Below, piece by piece: positions 15,302 through 22,453 of a DNA stretch of 50,412 nt; the first letter of the stretch is position 1, and the number at the start of each line of letters is the position of its first letter. The notes beneath the pieces are model-generated. The model was given only the letters and a program-made list of their open reading frames with translations. It did no database searches and had not been told where the DNA came from. The DNA lies in assembly GCF_900605015.1 (NCBI RefSeq), contig NZ_LR027573.1, forward strand, positions 874,304-924,715, in the 5' to 3' direction. A program made the position numbers and the translations under genes. This DNA is from Olsenella sp. Marseille-P4559. Its GTDB lineage: Bacteria; Actinomycetota; Coriobacteriia; Coriobacteriales; Atopobiaceae.

Positions 15302-16300
15302 CTACCCCAGCCGAGCACGGATGGACGCAGCCATGCCCTCGGGTGTGAGGCCCGCACGCTCGAGAAGGCGGTCCTGCTCGTCCGCCTCTAAGTAGCCGTC
15401 AGGCGCACCCAGCCGCAAAAGCCCTGGTGCCGCGCGCCGTTCGAGCAAAGACTCGGCAACCAGCCCGCCAAGGCCGCCCGCCACGCTGTGTTCCTCCGCC
15501 GTCACGGCAAGCCGTGCGCGGCCGAGAAGCTCAACTACGCGCCGGTCAAGGGGTCTCACGGTGCCCACGCTCACCATGCGGCAGGCAAGGCCGCGCTGCC
15601 TGAGAAGATCTGCGGCCGCAGCTGCGCGCACCGTAATGGAGCCGCAGGCGGCAATCGCAACGTCTACCATGTGCCCGGGATTGTCGTCCGTCAGCACGTG
15701 GCAGCGGCCAATCTGGAAGTCGCCCATGGGAAGCGCCGGGTCTCCGGCGGGTGCCTGCGTGATGCGCACATAGGCGGGGCGCGGATCGTGTGCAAGCTCG
15801 GCGAGCGCGGAGGCAAGCTCGGTGTTGGTCGTCGGGGTTACCACGGTAAGGCCGGGAATCGACCGCATGCAGGCCAGGTCCTCCAGCGCCATGTGGCTGG
15901 GGCCCAGAATGCCCGCATGGAAGCCTGCACCAAGCCCCACTAGCACGACAGGCGATTCCATCATCCCCAGGTTCACGCGCGCCTGGTCGAGCACGCGAGC
16001 CGTGATGAACGGCGCATACGACGGTGCGAACACGTGGAAGCCCTCGTTGGCAAGGGCCGAGGCCACCTCAACCTGGTTCTGCTCGGCAATGCCGCACTGA
16101 ATGACGGAGCCCGGAAGCCTGGAGCGAAGCCCGTCCAGCGCAAGACGGCGGCCATAGTCCGAGACAACGACCATGACCTGCGGGTCATTCTCGGCAATCC
16201 CACCAAGTGCACGCCCAAAGGCCACACGAGAGTCCAGTCGGTCAAACTCGGCAGCATCCAAAGCGGCCACTGGAGCTGCGGCAGCAGCCTCCCTAGGCAT
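15302..16300 (-). CDS. Transketolase, C-terminal subunit
   Basis: A 332-residue protein from ATG at 16300 (GGGAGG upstream) with the pyrimidine-binding domain: FGRALGGIAENDPQVMVVVSDY, CGIAEQNQVEVASALANEG containing the catalytic glutamate, FAPSYAPFITARVLDQARV, and GPSHMALEDLACMRSIPGLTV. The C-terminal domain follows (VGTVRPLDRRVVELLG, VTAEEHSVAGGLGG). Split transketolases use two such chains. It overlaps the 3' end of the N-terminal gene by 8 bp (ATGCCTAG), so translation is coupled. Split enzymes act in pentose phosphate reactions or in special sugar pathways such as sulfoquinovose breakdown; the substrate here is unknown. Confidence 0.93.
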   Translation of the reverse strand: MPREAAAAAPVAALDAAEFDRLDSRVAFGRALGGIAENDPQVMVVVSDYGRRLALDGLRSRLPGSVIQCGIAEQNQVEVASALANEGFHVFAPSYAPFITARVLDQARVNLGMMESPVVLVGLGAGFHAGILGPSHMALEDLACMRSIPGLTVVTPTTNTELASALAELAHDPRPAYVRITQAPAGDPALPMGDFQIGRCHVLTDDNPGHMVDVAIAACGSITVRAAAAADLLRQRGLACRMVSVGTVRPLDRRVVELLGRARLAVTAEEHSVAGGLGGLVAESLLERRAAPGLLRLGAPDGYLEADEQDRLLERAGLTPEGMAASIRARLG

Positions 16301-17951
16301 GGCCCACCTCCCTGCCAAGCTCCCGTAACGCCTGTGCATAGAGCTCGTCGGTCAGCTTGTTGTCGTGCCACTCCACGCAGTTTTCGGCAAACGAGAGCCC
16401 CTTGCCCTTTGTGGTGTGGGCAAGCACCGCGCGGGGGCGCATGTGACCGGGCACCAGCACGCTCCAGAGGGCGCTCACGTCATGGCCGTCCACCTCGATG
16501 GCCTCAAAGCCAAAGGCGCGGAACTTCTCCGCAAGGCTTCCCGTGTCGAGCACCTGTGCCGTTGGGCCATCGAGCTGCAGCCCATTGACGTCCACGATGA
16601 CCGTGAGCGACCCCAGCCCCATGTGTCCGGCAAGCGCAGCAGACTCCCAGACCGAGCCCTCGTTGCACTCGCCATCGCCCAAGAGGCAGAAGACGCGCGA
16701 GGGAAGCCCGCGCCTCTCGGCGGCAATGACCAGCCCGCAGGCATAGCCCAGCCCCATGCCCAAGCTGCCGCCAGAGGTCTCCAGGCCACGCGCAGGGTCG
16801 CGCCTGGGGTGCTTGAACAGCACCGCATTGGGGCCGAGAAGCCCGCGGCCAATGTCCTCCCGTGAGACAAGGCCCGCATGGAGCAAAGCCGGGTAGAGCG
16901 AGAGCGCAGCGTGGCCCTTTGAGAGCACAAAGCGGTCACGCTGCTCCCAGGGGGTGCCATCGGTCCCCGTGCGCATGACGCCGCCGTAGAGCACGGCGAA
17001 GATCTCTGCTGCGGAAAGGCTTCCGCCCAGGTGGAATGGTATGCTCGTGTTGGCATGCGCGAACTCGACCACGCCTCTGCGGATCTCCTGCGCCAGCCCC
17101 GCGAGGCGGCGACGCTCAGAGGCCCCAAGCGCGGGGGCAAGCGCCGTAGGAAGCCAGCCGCCCTGAACCGAGGTGCCTGCGACCTCCTGCCCCGCACGCA
17201 GCCACGTGAGGCCCTGCTCGATGACCGTCGCATCGGCAAGGCCGATGGTCTGGCGCAGTACGAGCACGGGGTCATGCTCGCCACACCCCAGCGCCGTCGC
17301 GCGCTTCCCTGCCACCGTGGCGGAGTAACGCACCTTCGACCAGGTGATCTTTCTCCCCGAGCAGCGCTCTACGGCATCAAAGGCCGTCTCATGCGAGAAG
17401 TCCGCATCCTCCAGGCCCGGACACTCGCCCAAGTTCTCCCAACCCTCCTGGCAGATGACCGGCCTGCCTCCCACCGTGCGAACGCGCAGCAGGTAGAGCA
17501 CCGGACTTCCGGGCTGGATGCGCAGGTGCTCGGCCACGTCTGCGGGCGCAGGCACCACGCGCTTCTCAAGCACGTGGGTCACAAAGTCCTTGCCCTGCTC
17601 GCGCAGGGACTCGCCAAACGAGAGGGGGCGCTCGCCCGCCGGATGCGCAAGGGCGCGCTCGGAGACAAAGGTGCCCGAGCCGCGCATCTGGATGAGAAAC
17701 CCATCGTCCACAAGCTCGCCGATGGCGCGGCGAACAGTGCCGCGCGAGATCCCAAAGCGCGCCATGAGCTCGTGCTCCGAGGGGATGCGCGAGCCGGGCG
17801 CCCACTCGTGCAGGCCAATCTTCTCGCGTAGGAGGTCTGCCAGCTTGGAATATACGGGGGCAGACCCCGCTTTGCCGGCGACTCGCCTCACAGCCCCGTC
17901 AGCCACTGCCTGCGGCGCGTCACGAAATGTGCCCTTGCCGTTCTCTGCCAT
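16293..17951 (-). CDS. GntR/UTRA regulator fused to transketolase N-terminal subunit
   Basis: The single open frame encodes 552 residues from ATG at 17951 (GGAGG six bases before). Residues 33-97 are a GntR winged helix: VYSKLADLLREKIGLHEWAPG, IPSEHELMARFGISRGTVRRAI, and the wing GFLIQMRGSGTFVS. Residues about 115-255 fit the UTRA effector domain (SFGESLREQGKD, LRIQPGSPVLYLLRVRTVGGRPV, EQGLTWLRA). From about 280 on the sequence is the transketolase TPP-binding half: VVEFAHANTSIPFHLGGSLSAAEIFAVLY, LSKGHAALSLYPAL, GSLGMGLGYACG, LLGDGECNEGSVWE and VDVNGLQLDG. There is no stop or frame change between them. A regulator fused to a metabolic enzyme would let substrate state control DNA binding; this is inference. 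The C-terminal subunit follows directly. Confidence 0.9.
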   Translation of the reverse strand: MAENGKGTFRDAPQAVADGAVRRVAGKAGSAPVYSKLADLLREKIGLHEWAPGSRIPSEHELMARFGISRGTVRRAIGELVDDGFLIQMRGSGTFVSERALAHPAGERPLSFGESLREQGKDFVTHVLEKRVVPAPADVAEHLRIQPGSPVLYLLRVRTVGGRPVICQEGWENLGECPGLEDADFSHETAFDAVERCSGRKITWSKVRYSATVAGKRATALGCGEHDPVLVLRQTIGLADATVIEQGLTWLRAGQEVAGTSVQGGWLPTALAPALGASERRRLAGLAQEIRRGVVEFAHANTSIPFHLGGSLSAAEIFAVLYGGVMRTGTDGTPWEQRDRFVLSKGHAALSLYPALLHAGLVSREDIGRGLLGPNAVLFKHPRRDPARGLETSGGSLGMGLGYACGLVIAAERRGLPSRVFCLLGDGECNEGSVWESAALAGHMGLGSLTVIVDVNGLQLDGPTAQVLDTGSLAEKFRAFGFEAIEVDGHDVSALWSVLVPGHMRPRAVLAHTTKGKGLSFAENCVEWHDNKLTDELYAQALRELGREVGHA

Positions 17952-17987
17952 GTCGCCCCTCCCCTGCCTCAGGCGCATCGACGTTGC

Positions 17988-18014
17988 GAGACATAGTTGT
18001 ACACCACTTGTCTC
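17988..18014. promoter_or_regulatory. Possible operator upstream of the GntR-transketolase gene
   Basis: GAGACA (17988-17993) and TGTCTC (18009-18014) form a symmetric pair around AGTGGTGTACAACTA (minus strand), with TGTAC near the centre. It lies about 40 bp upstream of the gene for the fused regulator. UTRA-type GntR proteins bind imperfect palindromes near their own promoter, so self-regulation is possible, but this is a weak visual call. Confidence 0.33.
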
Positions 18015-18122
18015 CATATGTAGCACGCAACGGGATGTTCTGGGCGCATGCGCCAAAACAACACGGCGGGCGTTACCCCGGCACATGGCCCCGGCAACGC
18101 TGTGCCTCCGCGAGAAGCGGGC

Positions 18123-18207
18123 TGGTAGGGGCGGTGGGACTCGAACCCACAATCCTTTCGGCGAGGGATTTTAAGTCCCCTGCGTATGCCAATTCCGCCA
18201 CGCCCCC
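18123..18207 (-). tRNA. tRNA-Leu (UAA)
   Basis: On the minus strand the 5' end GGGGGCG pairs with CGCCCCT (G1-U72 wobble). The anticodon loop CTTAAAA holds TAA, a long variable arm (CTCGCCGAAAGGATT) marks a class II tRNA, and T-arm GTGGGTTCGAGTCCCAC is complete. CCA is encoded at 18123-18125. Confidence 0.95.
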
Positions 18208-18221
18208 AGGTATGTGGCGCC

Positions 18222-19220
18222 TTACTGTCCCGGCGCCTTGAGCGGCCTCATGACGGGCTTCCAGACCACCGGAGACTCGCGCCCATCAAGCATAGCAGCA
18301 GCGACGATGGAAAGGCCAAAGAGAAGGTCGCTCTCGCTCACGGTGAGGCTTGGGAATCCCGTCTGGCGCAGGAGCTCAGAGATGGCAACGGCACCGCCCA
18401 AGATCACGGGCGCGCGCTTTGCCTGGATGCCCTTGAGCGTGGCGCGCTCTTCCTGCGCGAGACCGGCCAGGCGCTGCTCAAGCGCCCCCACGCGCTCGCA
18501 CGAGAGCTCGTGGAGATGCACGTAGGACGGGTCGTATGGCTCAAGCTCGCCGTCTATGGCCACGAGCGTGGTCACCGTTCCGCCCGTGACCACAAGCGCC
18601 TGGGGGTCTTTCATGCGGTCGCCGGCATCTGCAAGCGCCTGTGAGAAGAGCCGTCCTGCGTACTCGTGTGCCTGGGCCAGATCCTCTGCAGAGGGCGGGT
18701 CTTGACGCGAGAGGAAGCGCTCCGTCAGGCGCCTGCAGCCAATCTGGACTGAGGTAACCCAACCCAGGTCAAGCGTGCCGCCGGAAAGCTCTCCCACGGC
18801 AAGCTCGGTGGAGCCGCCACCGTTGTCGGCAACAAGGATGCGACGGTCGTCGAAGTCCTGCGCAACCCCCAGGAAGGTGAGCGCGCCCTCGATTTGTCCG
18901 GGGATGACAAGCGGGTCAAGCCCCAGCGAGGCCAATGCCGCACCCAACTCGGGCGAGTTCGAGGCATCGCGGGCGGCGCTTGTGAGCGTGCAGCACACGG
19001 CCTCGGCACCGGACTCGCGCGCCGAGTCGACGTAGGCCTTCGCGCACGCAAAGACGCGCTCCATGGCCTCCTGCGCGAGCTTGCCGGTCCTGTCGACGCC
19101 CTGGCCAAGGTTGCAGATGTTCGACTGCTTGCCCAGGCGGATGACGCGCGGCCCCTCGACGTCTGCCACCGCAAGGCGGCAGGTGACGGTGCCAATATCG
19201 ATAACTGCGACCCTGCGCAT
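18222..19220 (-). CDS. Ppx/GppA family phosphatase
   Basis: The 332-residue protein has the ASKHA actin-like fold motifs: VAVIDIGTVTCRLAVADV, LGKQSNICNLGQG, DNGGGSTELAVG and VVTGGTVTTLVA. It belongs to the exopolyphosphatase / guanosine pentaphosphatase family, which hydrolyses polyphosphate or pppGpp. This is the short (~310-340 aa) actinobacterial form without the C-terminal HD domain. Its ATG overlaps the stop of the FtsB-like gene (TAATG), so the two are co-translated. The pairing of ftsB with ppx is common in actinobacteria. Which substrate is used is not determined. tRNA-Leu follows 15 bp downstream. Confidence 0.9.
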   Translation of the reverse strand: MRRVAVIDIGTVTCRLAVADVEGPRVIRLGKQSNICNLGQGVDRTGKLAQEAMERVFACAKAYVDSARESGAEAVCCTLTSAARDASNSPELGAALASLGLDPLVIPGQIEGALTFLGVAQDFDDRRILVADNGGGSTELAVGELSGGTLDLGWVTSVQIGCRRLTERFLSRQDPPSAEDLAQAHEYAGRLFSQALADAGDRMKDPQALVVTGGTVTTLVAIDGELEPYDPSYVHLHELSCERVGALEQRLAGLAQEERATLKGIQAKRAPVILGGAVAISELLRQTGFPSLTVSESDLLFGLSIVAAAMLDGRESPVVWKPVMRPLKAPGQ

Positions 19221-20050
19221 TAGTTGCCGCTCCCCGCTGTGTCGCCATGGTACTGAAAGATTACGTCGGCAACGCTCACGTACCAGGGGACGTCTGCCGA
19301 GACGTACGTGCCCGTGCCCATGGGGGTGGCATCGGAGCTTTCGCCCGGCAGGCCCTCGACCACCACGCCCGTCTCGTCCTCACCCACATAGCCGCGCTGC
19401 CGCGCGAGGTCCTGGACGCCCTCGGGCGTCATGAGGGCGTCGACGTCGCTTGTGAGCTGGTCGTTGCTCTGGGTGGTGACGTCATAGGTGGCCTGGAGGT
19501 CAAGGCCCAAGCGCCACGCGGCATAGAGGCTGCACGTAGGCCCATAGAGCATGACTACCACGGCGATGACGACGGCAGCGATGATCACCGGGAGGCGATG
19601 CGCAGAGACAAACTCCTCGGCACGAGAGGCCGTGGCAGAGGCAGCAGATGTGGCCCCGGAGGCAACACCCGCGACCTTGTCGGCAACGCCAGAGACGGCT
19701 GCCGAGGCAGGCTCTGCGGCACGCCCGCCACGACGCTCGGAACGCGGCCGCACGCGAGGGGCGCGGGCAGCTCCCACGGAACGCGTTTCTCTGGAACGGC
19801 TGACGGACGCGCTGCGAGACGAGCGCCGACGGGCGGCCGTGGACTGCATCCCGTCCGAGCGAGGCCGCGGGGCGGAGCCCGTTCCCACATGGCAACCGGT
19901 TGGGCCGTCCTCCTCCACGCGTACGCCCTCCCTCACTGCCGAGAAGGGCGGACGATGGCTTCTGCCTGTGGAATAGGTGTAGACAGCCGGACGGGGCACC
20001 ATGCTTGTGGACCCTCCCAGCGCAATCTCCATGCTTGAATATCTGCTCAT
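19220..20050 (-). CDS. FtsB/DivIC-like septum formation protein
   Basis: The 276-residue frame has one transmembrane helix near residues 152-170 (LPVIIAAVVIAVVVMLYGP) followed by a short extracytoplasmic helix region (AAWRLGLDLQATYDVTTQSNDQL) and GVQDLARQRGYVGEDETGVVV, which fits the FtsB/DivIC pattern (..ieelARe.lgyv.pgE..). FtsB proteins act with FtsL and FtsQ in cell division. The long N-terminal part (about 150 residues, rich in Arg, Ser and Ala) is unusual and may be cytoplasmic and disordered; the start codon is uncertain because only a weak Shine-Dalgarno is seen. Next to Ppx/GppA, as in many actinobacteria. Confidence 0.75.
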   Translation of the reverse strand: MSRYSSMEIALGGSTSMVPRPAVYTYSTGRSHRPPFSAVREGVRVEEDGPTGCHVGTGSAPRPRSDGMQSTAARRRSSRSASVSRSRETRSVGAARAPRVRPRSERRGGRAAEPASAAVSGVADKVAGVASGATSAASATASRAEEFVSAHRLPVIIAAVVIAVVVMLYGPTCSLYAAWRLGLDLQATYDVTTQSNDQLTSDVDALMTPEGVQDLARQRGYVGEDETGVVVEGLPGESSDATPMGTGTYVSADVPWYVSVADVIFQYHGDTAGSGN

Positions 20051-20140
20051 GCCGTCGCTTCGTTTCTAGTGTGGTTTGGCGTAACAGCGCGGGTCTACCG
20101 CATGGGTTCCAGTCTATACCAGAAGGGCTCGCGGCTAGGC

Positions 20141-22246
20141 TCAGGACCAATTCTCCTCTCGCTTCGCACGGTCCCAAAGCTCGTTAAGCTCAGCGGTCGA
20201 TAAGGCAGTGAGCTCTCGGCCGTCCTTGCGGACCAGCTCCTCCATGCGCGACCAGCGGTGACGGAACTTGTCATTGCTCTGCGCAAGGGCTCCCTCAGCG
20301 TCGATTCCCTCCATGCGCGCAACGTTTACCAGCGCAAAGAGCAGGTCGCCAAACTCGAGCACACGGCTTTGCGAGCCCTTGGGCTCTCGTTCGAACTCAT
20401 CGCGCTCCTCGCGCACCTTGTCCCACACACCAGAGACGTCATCCCACTCGAAGCCCGCCTTGGCCGCACGGGCGCTGATCTTCTGGCACTGCATGAGTGC
20501 CGGCATCGAACGCGGAACCGAGTCGAGAAGACCCGCCTGGCCCTTCTCGCCGGCGAGCGTGGCGCCGGTCGTTTCGCGTTCGTGGCGCTTCGCATCGTCC
20601 CAGATGCGCGCGACGTCCTCAGGGGTGGATGCGTCTGCGTCTCCAAAGACGTGTGGATGGCGGCGCACGAGCTTCTCGTCAATGGCGCGACAGACGTCGT
20701 CGATGGTGAAGGAGCCCTCCTCCGATGCCACCTGAGAGTTGAGAACGACCTGGTAGAGCACATCTCCCAGCTCCTCGGCCATGTGAGAGGGGTCACCTGT
20801 GCGCAGGGCGTCGGCCGCTTCATAGGCCTCCTCGACCATGTAGTGCACAAGCGACTCGTGTGTCTGCTCGCGGTCCCAGGGGCAGCCGTCCTCCTGGCGA
20901 AGCCGCCAGACCGTTCGCACGAGGCGGTCGAACTCACGGTGCGCTCCAGGGGCGCCGGGGCGCGAGAGGCTCTCGGCGTCCACTGCGTCAAGTCCGCTTG
21001 CGGCAGACGCAGAGGCCGCAGCCCCCGACGCCGGCCGCAGCACGCCTCCGCCCTCCTCGGCAATGTCCCCGCGCATGGCAGCGGCCAGCGCCTCCGCGAC
21101 AATTGCCGCGCCCGTGGAGCCCGGGTGCAGGCGTCCGTCGGCAAACATGAAGGGGTTTCTCGGTAGAACCCCCAAGCCGTCGACCACGGTCACGTTGGCA
21201 TGGCGGCGGCAGGCGCGCTCGATGGAGCGACGCACCCAGGAAAGCGGCTTGCCGCTGGGGATGCCAGCAAGCGTGGCCTCGTCCTCCTCGTCCGCGCGCC
21301 AAAGCGGCGTGAGCACGTAGATGGGAGTCTTGGGAAAGAGTTCGCAAAGTCGGTCGAGGTAGGCGGCGACATCGCGGCGCATCTTCTTGCCAGACCCCTT
21401 GCGTCCCCAGTCGTTGGTCCCGTACGCCACGGTGATTGCCGCAGGCGGGTCTTTGTGTAGCGCCTTCATGCCAATGAGCGTCCGCGGGTCAAAGACGTAT
21501 CCGCAGACAGCCTGGTTTACAAGGTCAAGGCCAAGCGCCTCTGCGAGGAGCGCCGGATACGCCAGCGACGGGCAGCCCACAACAAAGCCCTGGGTAATGG
21601 AGTCACCGAGGGTGAGGAGGTATCCGCGGCGCCGCGCGGGTGTCGCCGTACCGTTCGTGGCGAGGCGCCCCACGGCAACCGACATGATGAGCGGCAGGTA
21701 GATGCGCACTTCGACAGGCGCGTGCCCGGGGTTGTCAAAGTCCACGGAGATGCGACCGTCACGCACCGCAGCGGTATGGACCTGTCCGCCCTCGATGACC
21801 ACGTCGATACCGTCTACCAGGCCGTCCTCTGCCTGGCCAAGGCTTCCCAGGTGGCTCATGACCGCGTCGTAGAGCGGGTGCGCCGGATCGAGGGCCCCTG
21901 TCACGCGGCAGTCAAGGGAGACCGCGTTGCCCGTGGTCACGAGTGCCAGGCACACGCCGGCCGTCGCACGGGCCCTGCGGCCACGGCCAACGGAGTCCAG
22001 GTAGCGCAGCTGCTTCTTTGAGAAGCGATAGGGCTCTATCAGGCCGTCGTCCGCATCCCCAACGAGAAGGGCACCCCGCAGGTAGTCTGTGATGTCACCG
22101 GGAGCTGGCGTTGTGGCCGGGGTGGCTGCGACCTCCCCTGTGGAGTGCAGAGTCCCTCTCGACCCCATGCGCGCCGCAGCGAGCGCCGTGTGCGCCAGCC
22201 TGCCAGACCTGACGAGCCTTGCCCTGTCGTTCTTGCTCAAAGCCAT
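20141..22246 (-). CDS. SGNH hydrolase-MazG fusion protein
   Basis: This 701-residue protein (ATG at 22246, AGGAG eight bases before) joins two unrelated domains. Residues up to about 395 contain an SGNH/GDSL hydrolase: a beta-rich segment, then block I LLTLGDSITQG (near 214), block III AYGTNDWG (near 276) and block V FADGRLHPG with Asp and His (near 370). A linker of about 40 Ala/Ser-rich residues follows. Residues about 437-701 are MazG: WRLRQEDGCPWDREQTHESL, VEEAYEAADAL, HMAEELGDVLYQVV, and a second repeat EERDEFERE with LEFGDLLFALVNVARM. MazG hydrolyses nucleoside triphosphates, the SGNH part likely an ester. No signal peptide is seen, so both would be cytoplasmic. No split in reading frame was found. 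Confidence 0.88.
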   Translation of the reverse strand: MALSKNDRARLVRSGRLAHTALAAARMGSRGTLHSTGEVAATPATTPAPGDITDYLRGALLVGDADDGLIEPYRFSKKQLRYLDSVGRGRRARATAGVCLALVTTGNAVSLDCRVTGALDPAHPLYDAVMSHLGSLGQAEDGLVDGIDVVIEGGQVHTAAVRDGRISVDFDNPGHAPVEVRIYLPLIMSVAVGRLATNGTATPARRRGYLLTLGDSITQGFVVGCPSLAYPALLAEALGLDLVNQAVCGYVFDPRTLIGMKALHKDPPAAITVAYGTNDWGRKGSGKKMRRDVAAYLDRLCELFPKTPIYVLTPLWRADEEDEATLAGIPSGKPLSWVRRSIERACRRHANVTVVDGLGVLPRNPFMFADGRLHPGSTGAAIVAEALAAAMRGDIAEEGGGVLRPASGAAASASAASGLDAVDAESLSRPGAPGAHREFDRLVRTVWRLRQEDGCPWDREQTHESLVHYMVEEAYEAADALRTGDPSHMAEELGDVLYQVVLNSQVASEEGSFTIDDVCRAIDEKLVRRHPHVFGDADASTPEDVARIWDDAKRHERETTGATLAGEKGQAGLLDSVPRSMPALMQCQKISARAAKAGFEWDDVSGVWDKVREERDEFEREPKGSQSRVLEFGDLLFALVNVARMEGIDAEGALAQSNDKFRHRWSRMEELVRKDGRELTALSTAELNELWDRAKREENWS

Positions 22247-22318
22247 GGGGCCCGCTCCTCTCATCGTGTTCCTGTGGCCAGGTGCCACCAGGGTAGGACA
22301 CCTGCGCCCTTGTCGGCC

Positions 22319-22419
22319 CGATTGTGTTGCCGTCCGTCACACATTCGTCAACGATTCTGTGACATCCTGCATGCGTCACACATTCGGTCCCAATCGTGTG
22401 ACAACCCGCAACACATTCG
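22319..22419. repeat. Six alternating copies of a GTCACACATTCG-type motif
   Basis: Copies: 22319-22329 (minus), 22336-22347 (plus), 22352-22363 (minus), 22375-22386 (plus), 22391-22402 (minus), 22409-22419 (plus). Consensus is GTCACACATTCG with CAACACA variants at both ends. The plus copies at 22336 and 22375 and the minus copies at 22352 and 22391 are both 39 bp apart, so the core is a tandem 39-bp unit containing an inverted pair. It lies between the end of mfd and the start of the SGNH-MazG gene and could be an operator cluster. Confidence 0.75.
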
Positions 22420-22453
22420 TCGACGGCCCAGGCCCTGGACCCTAGGGCGCGTC

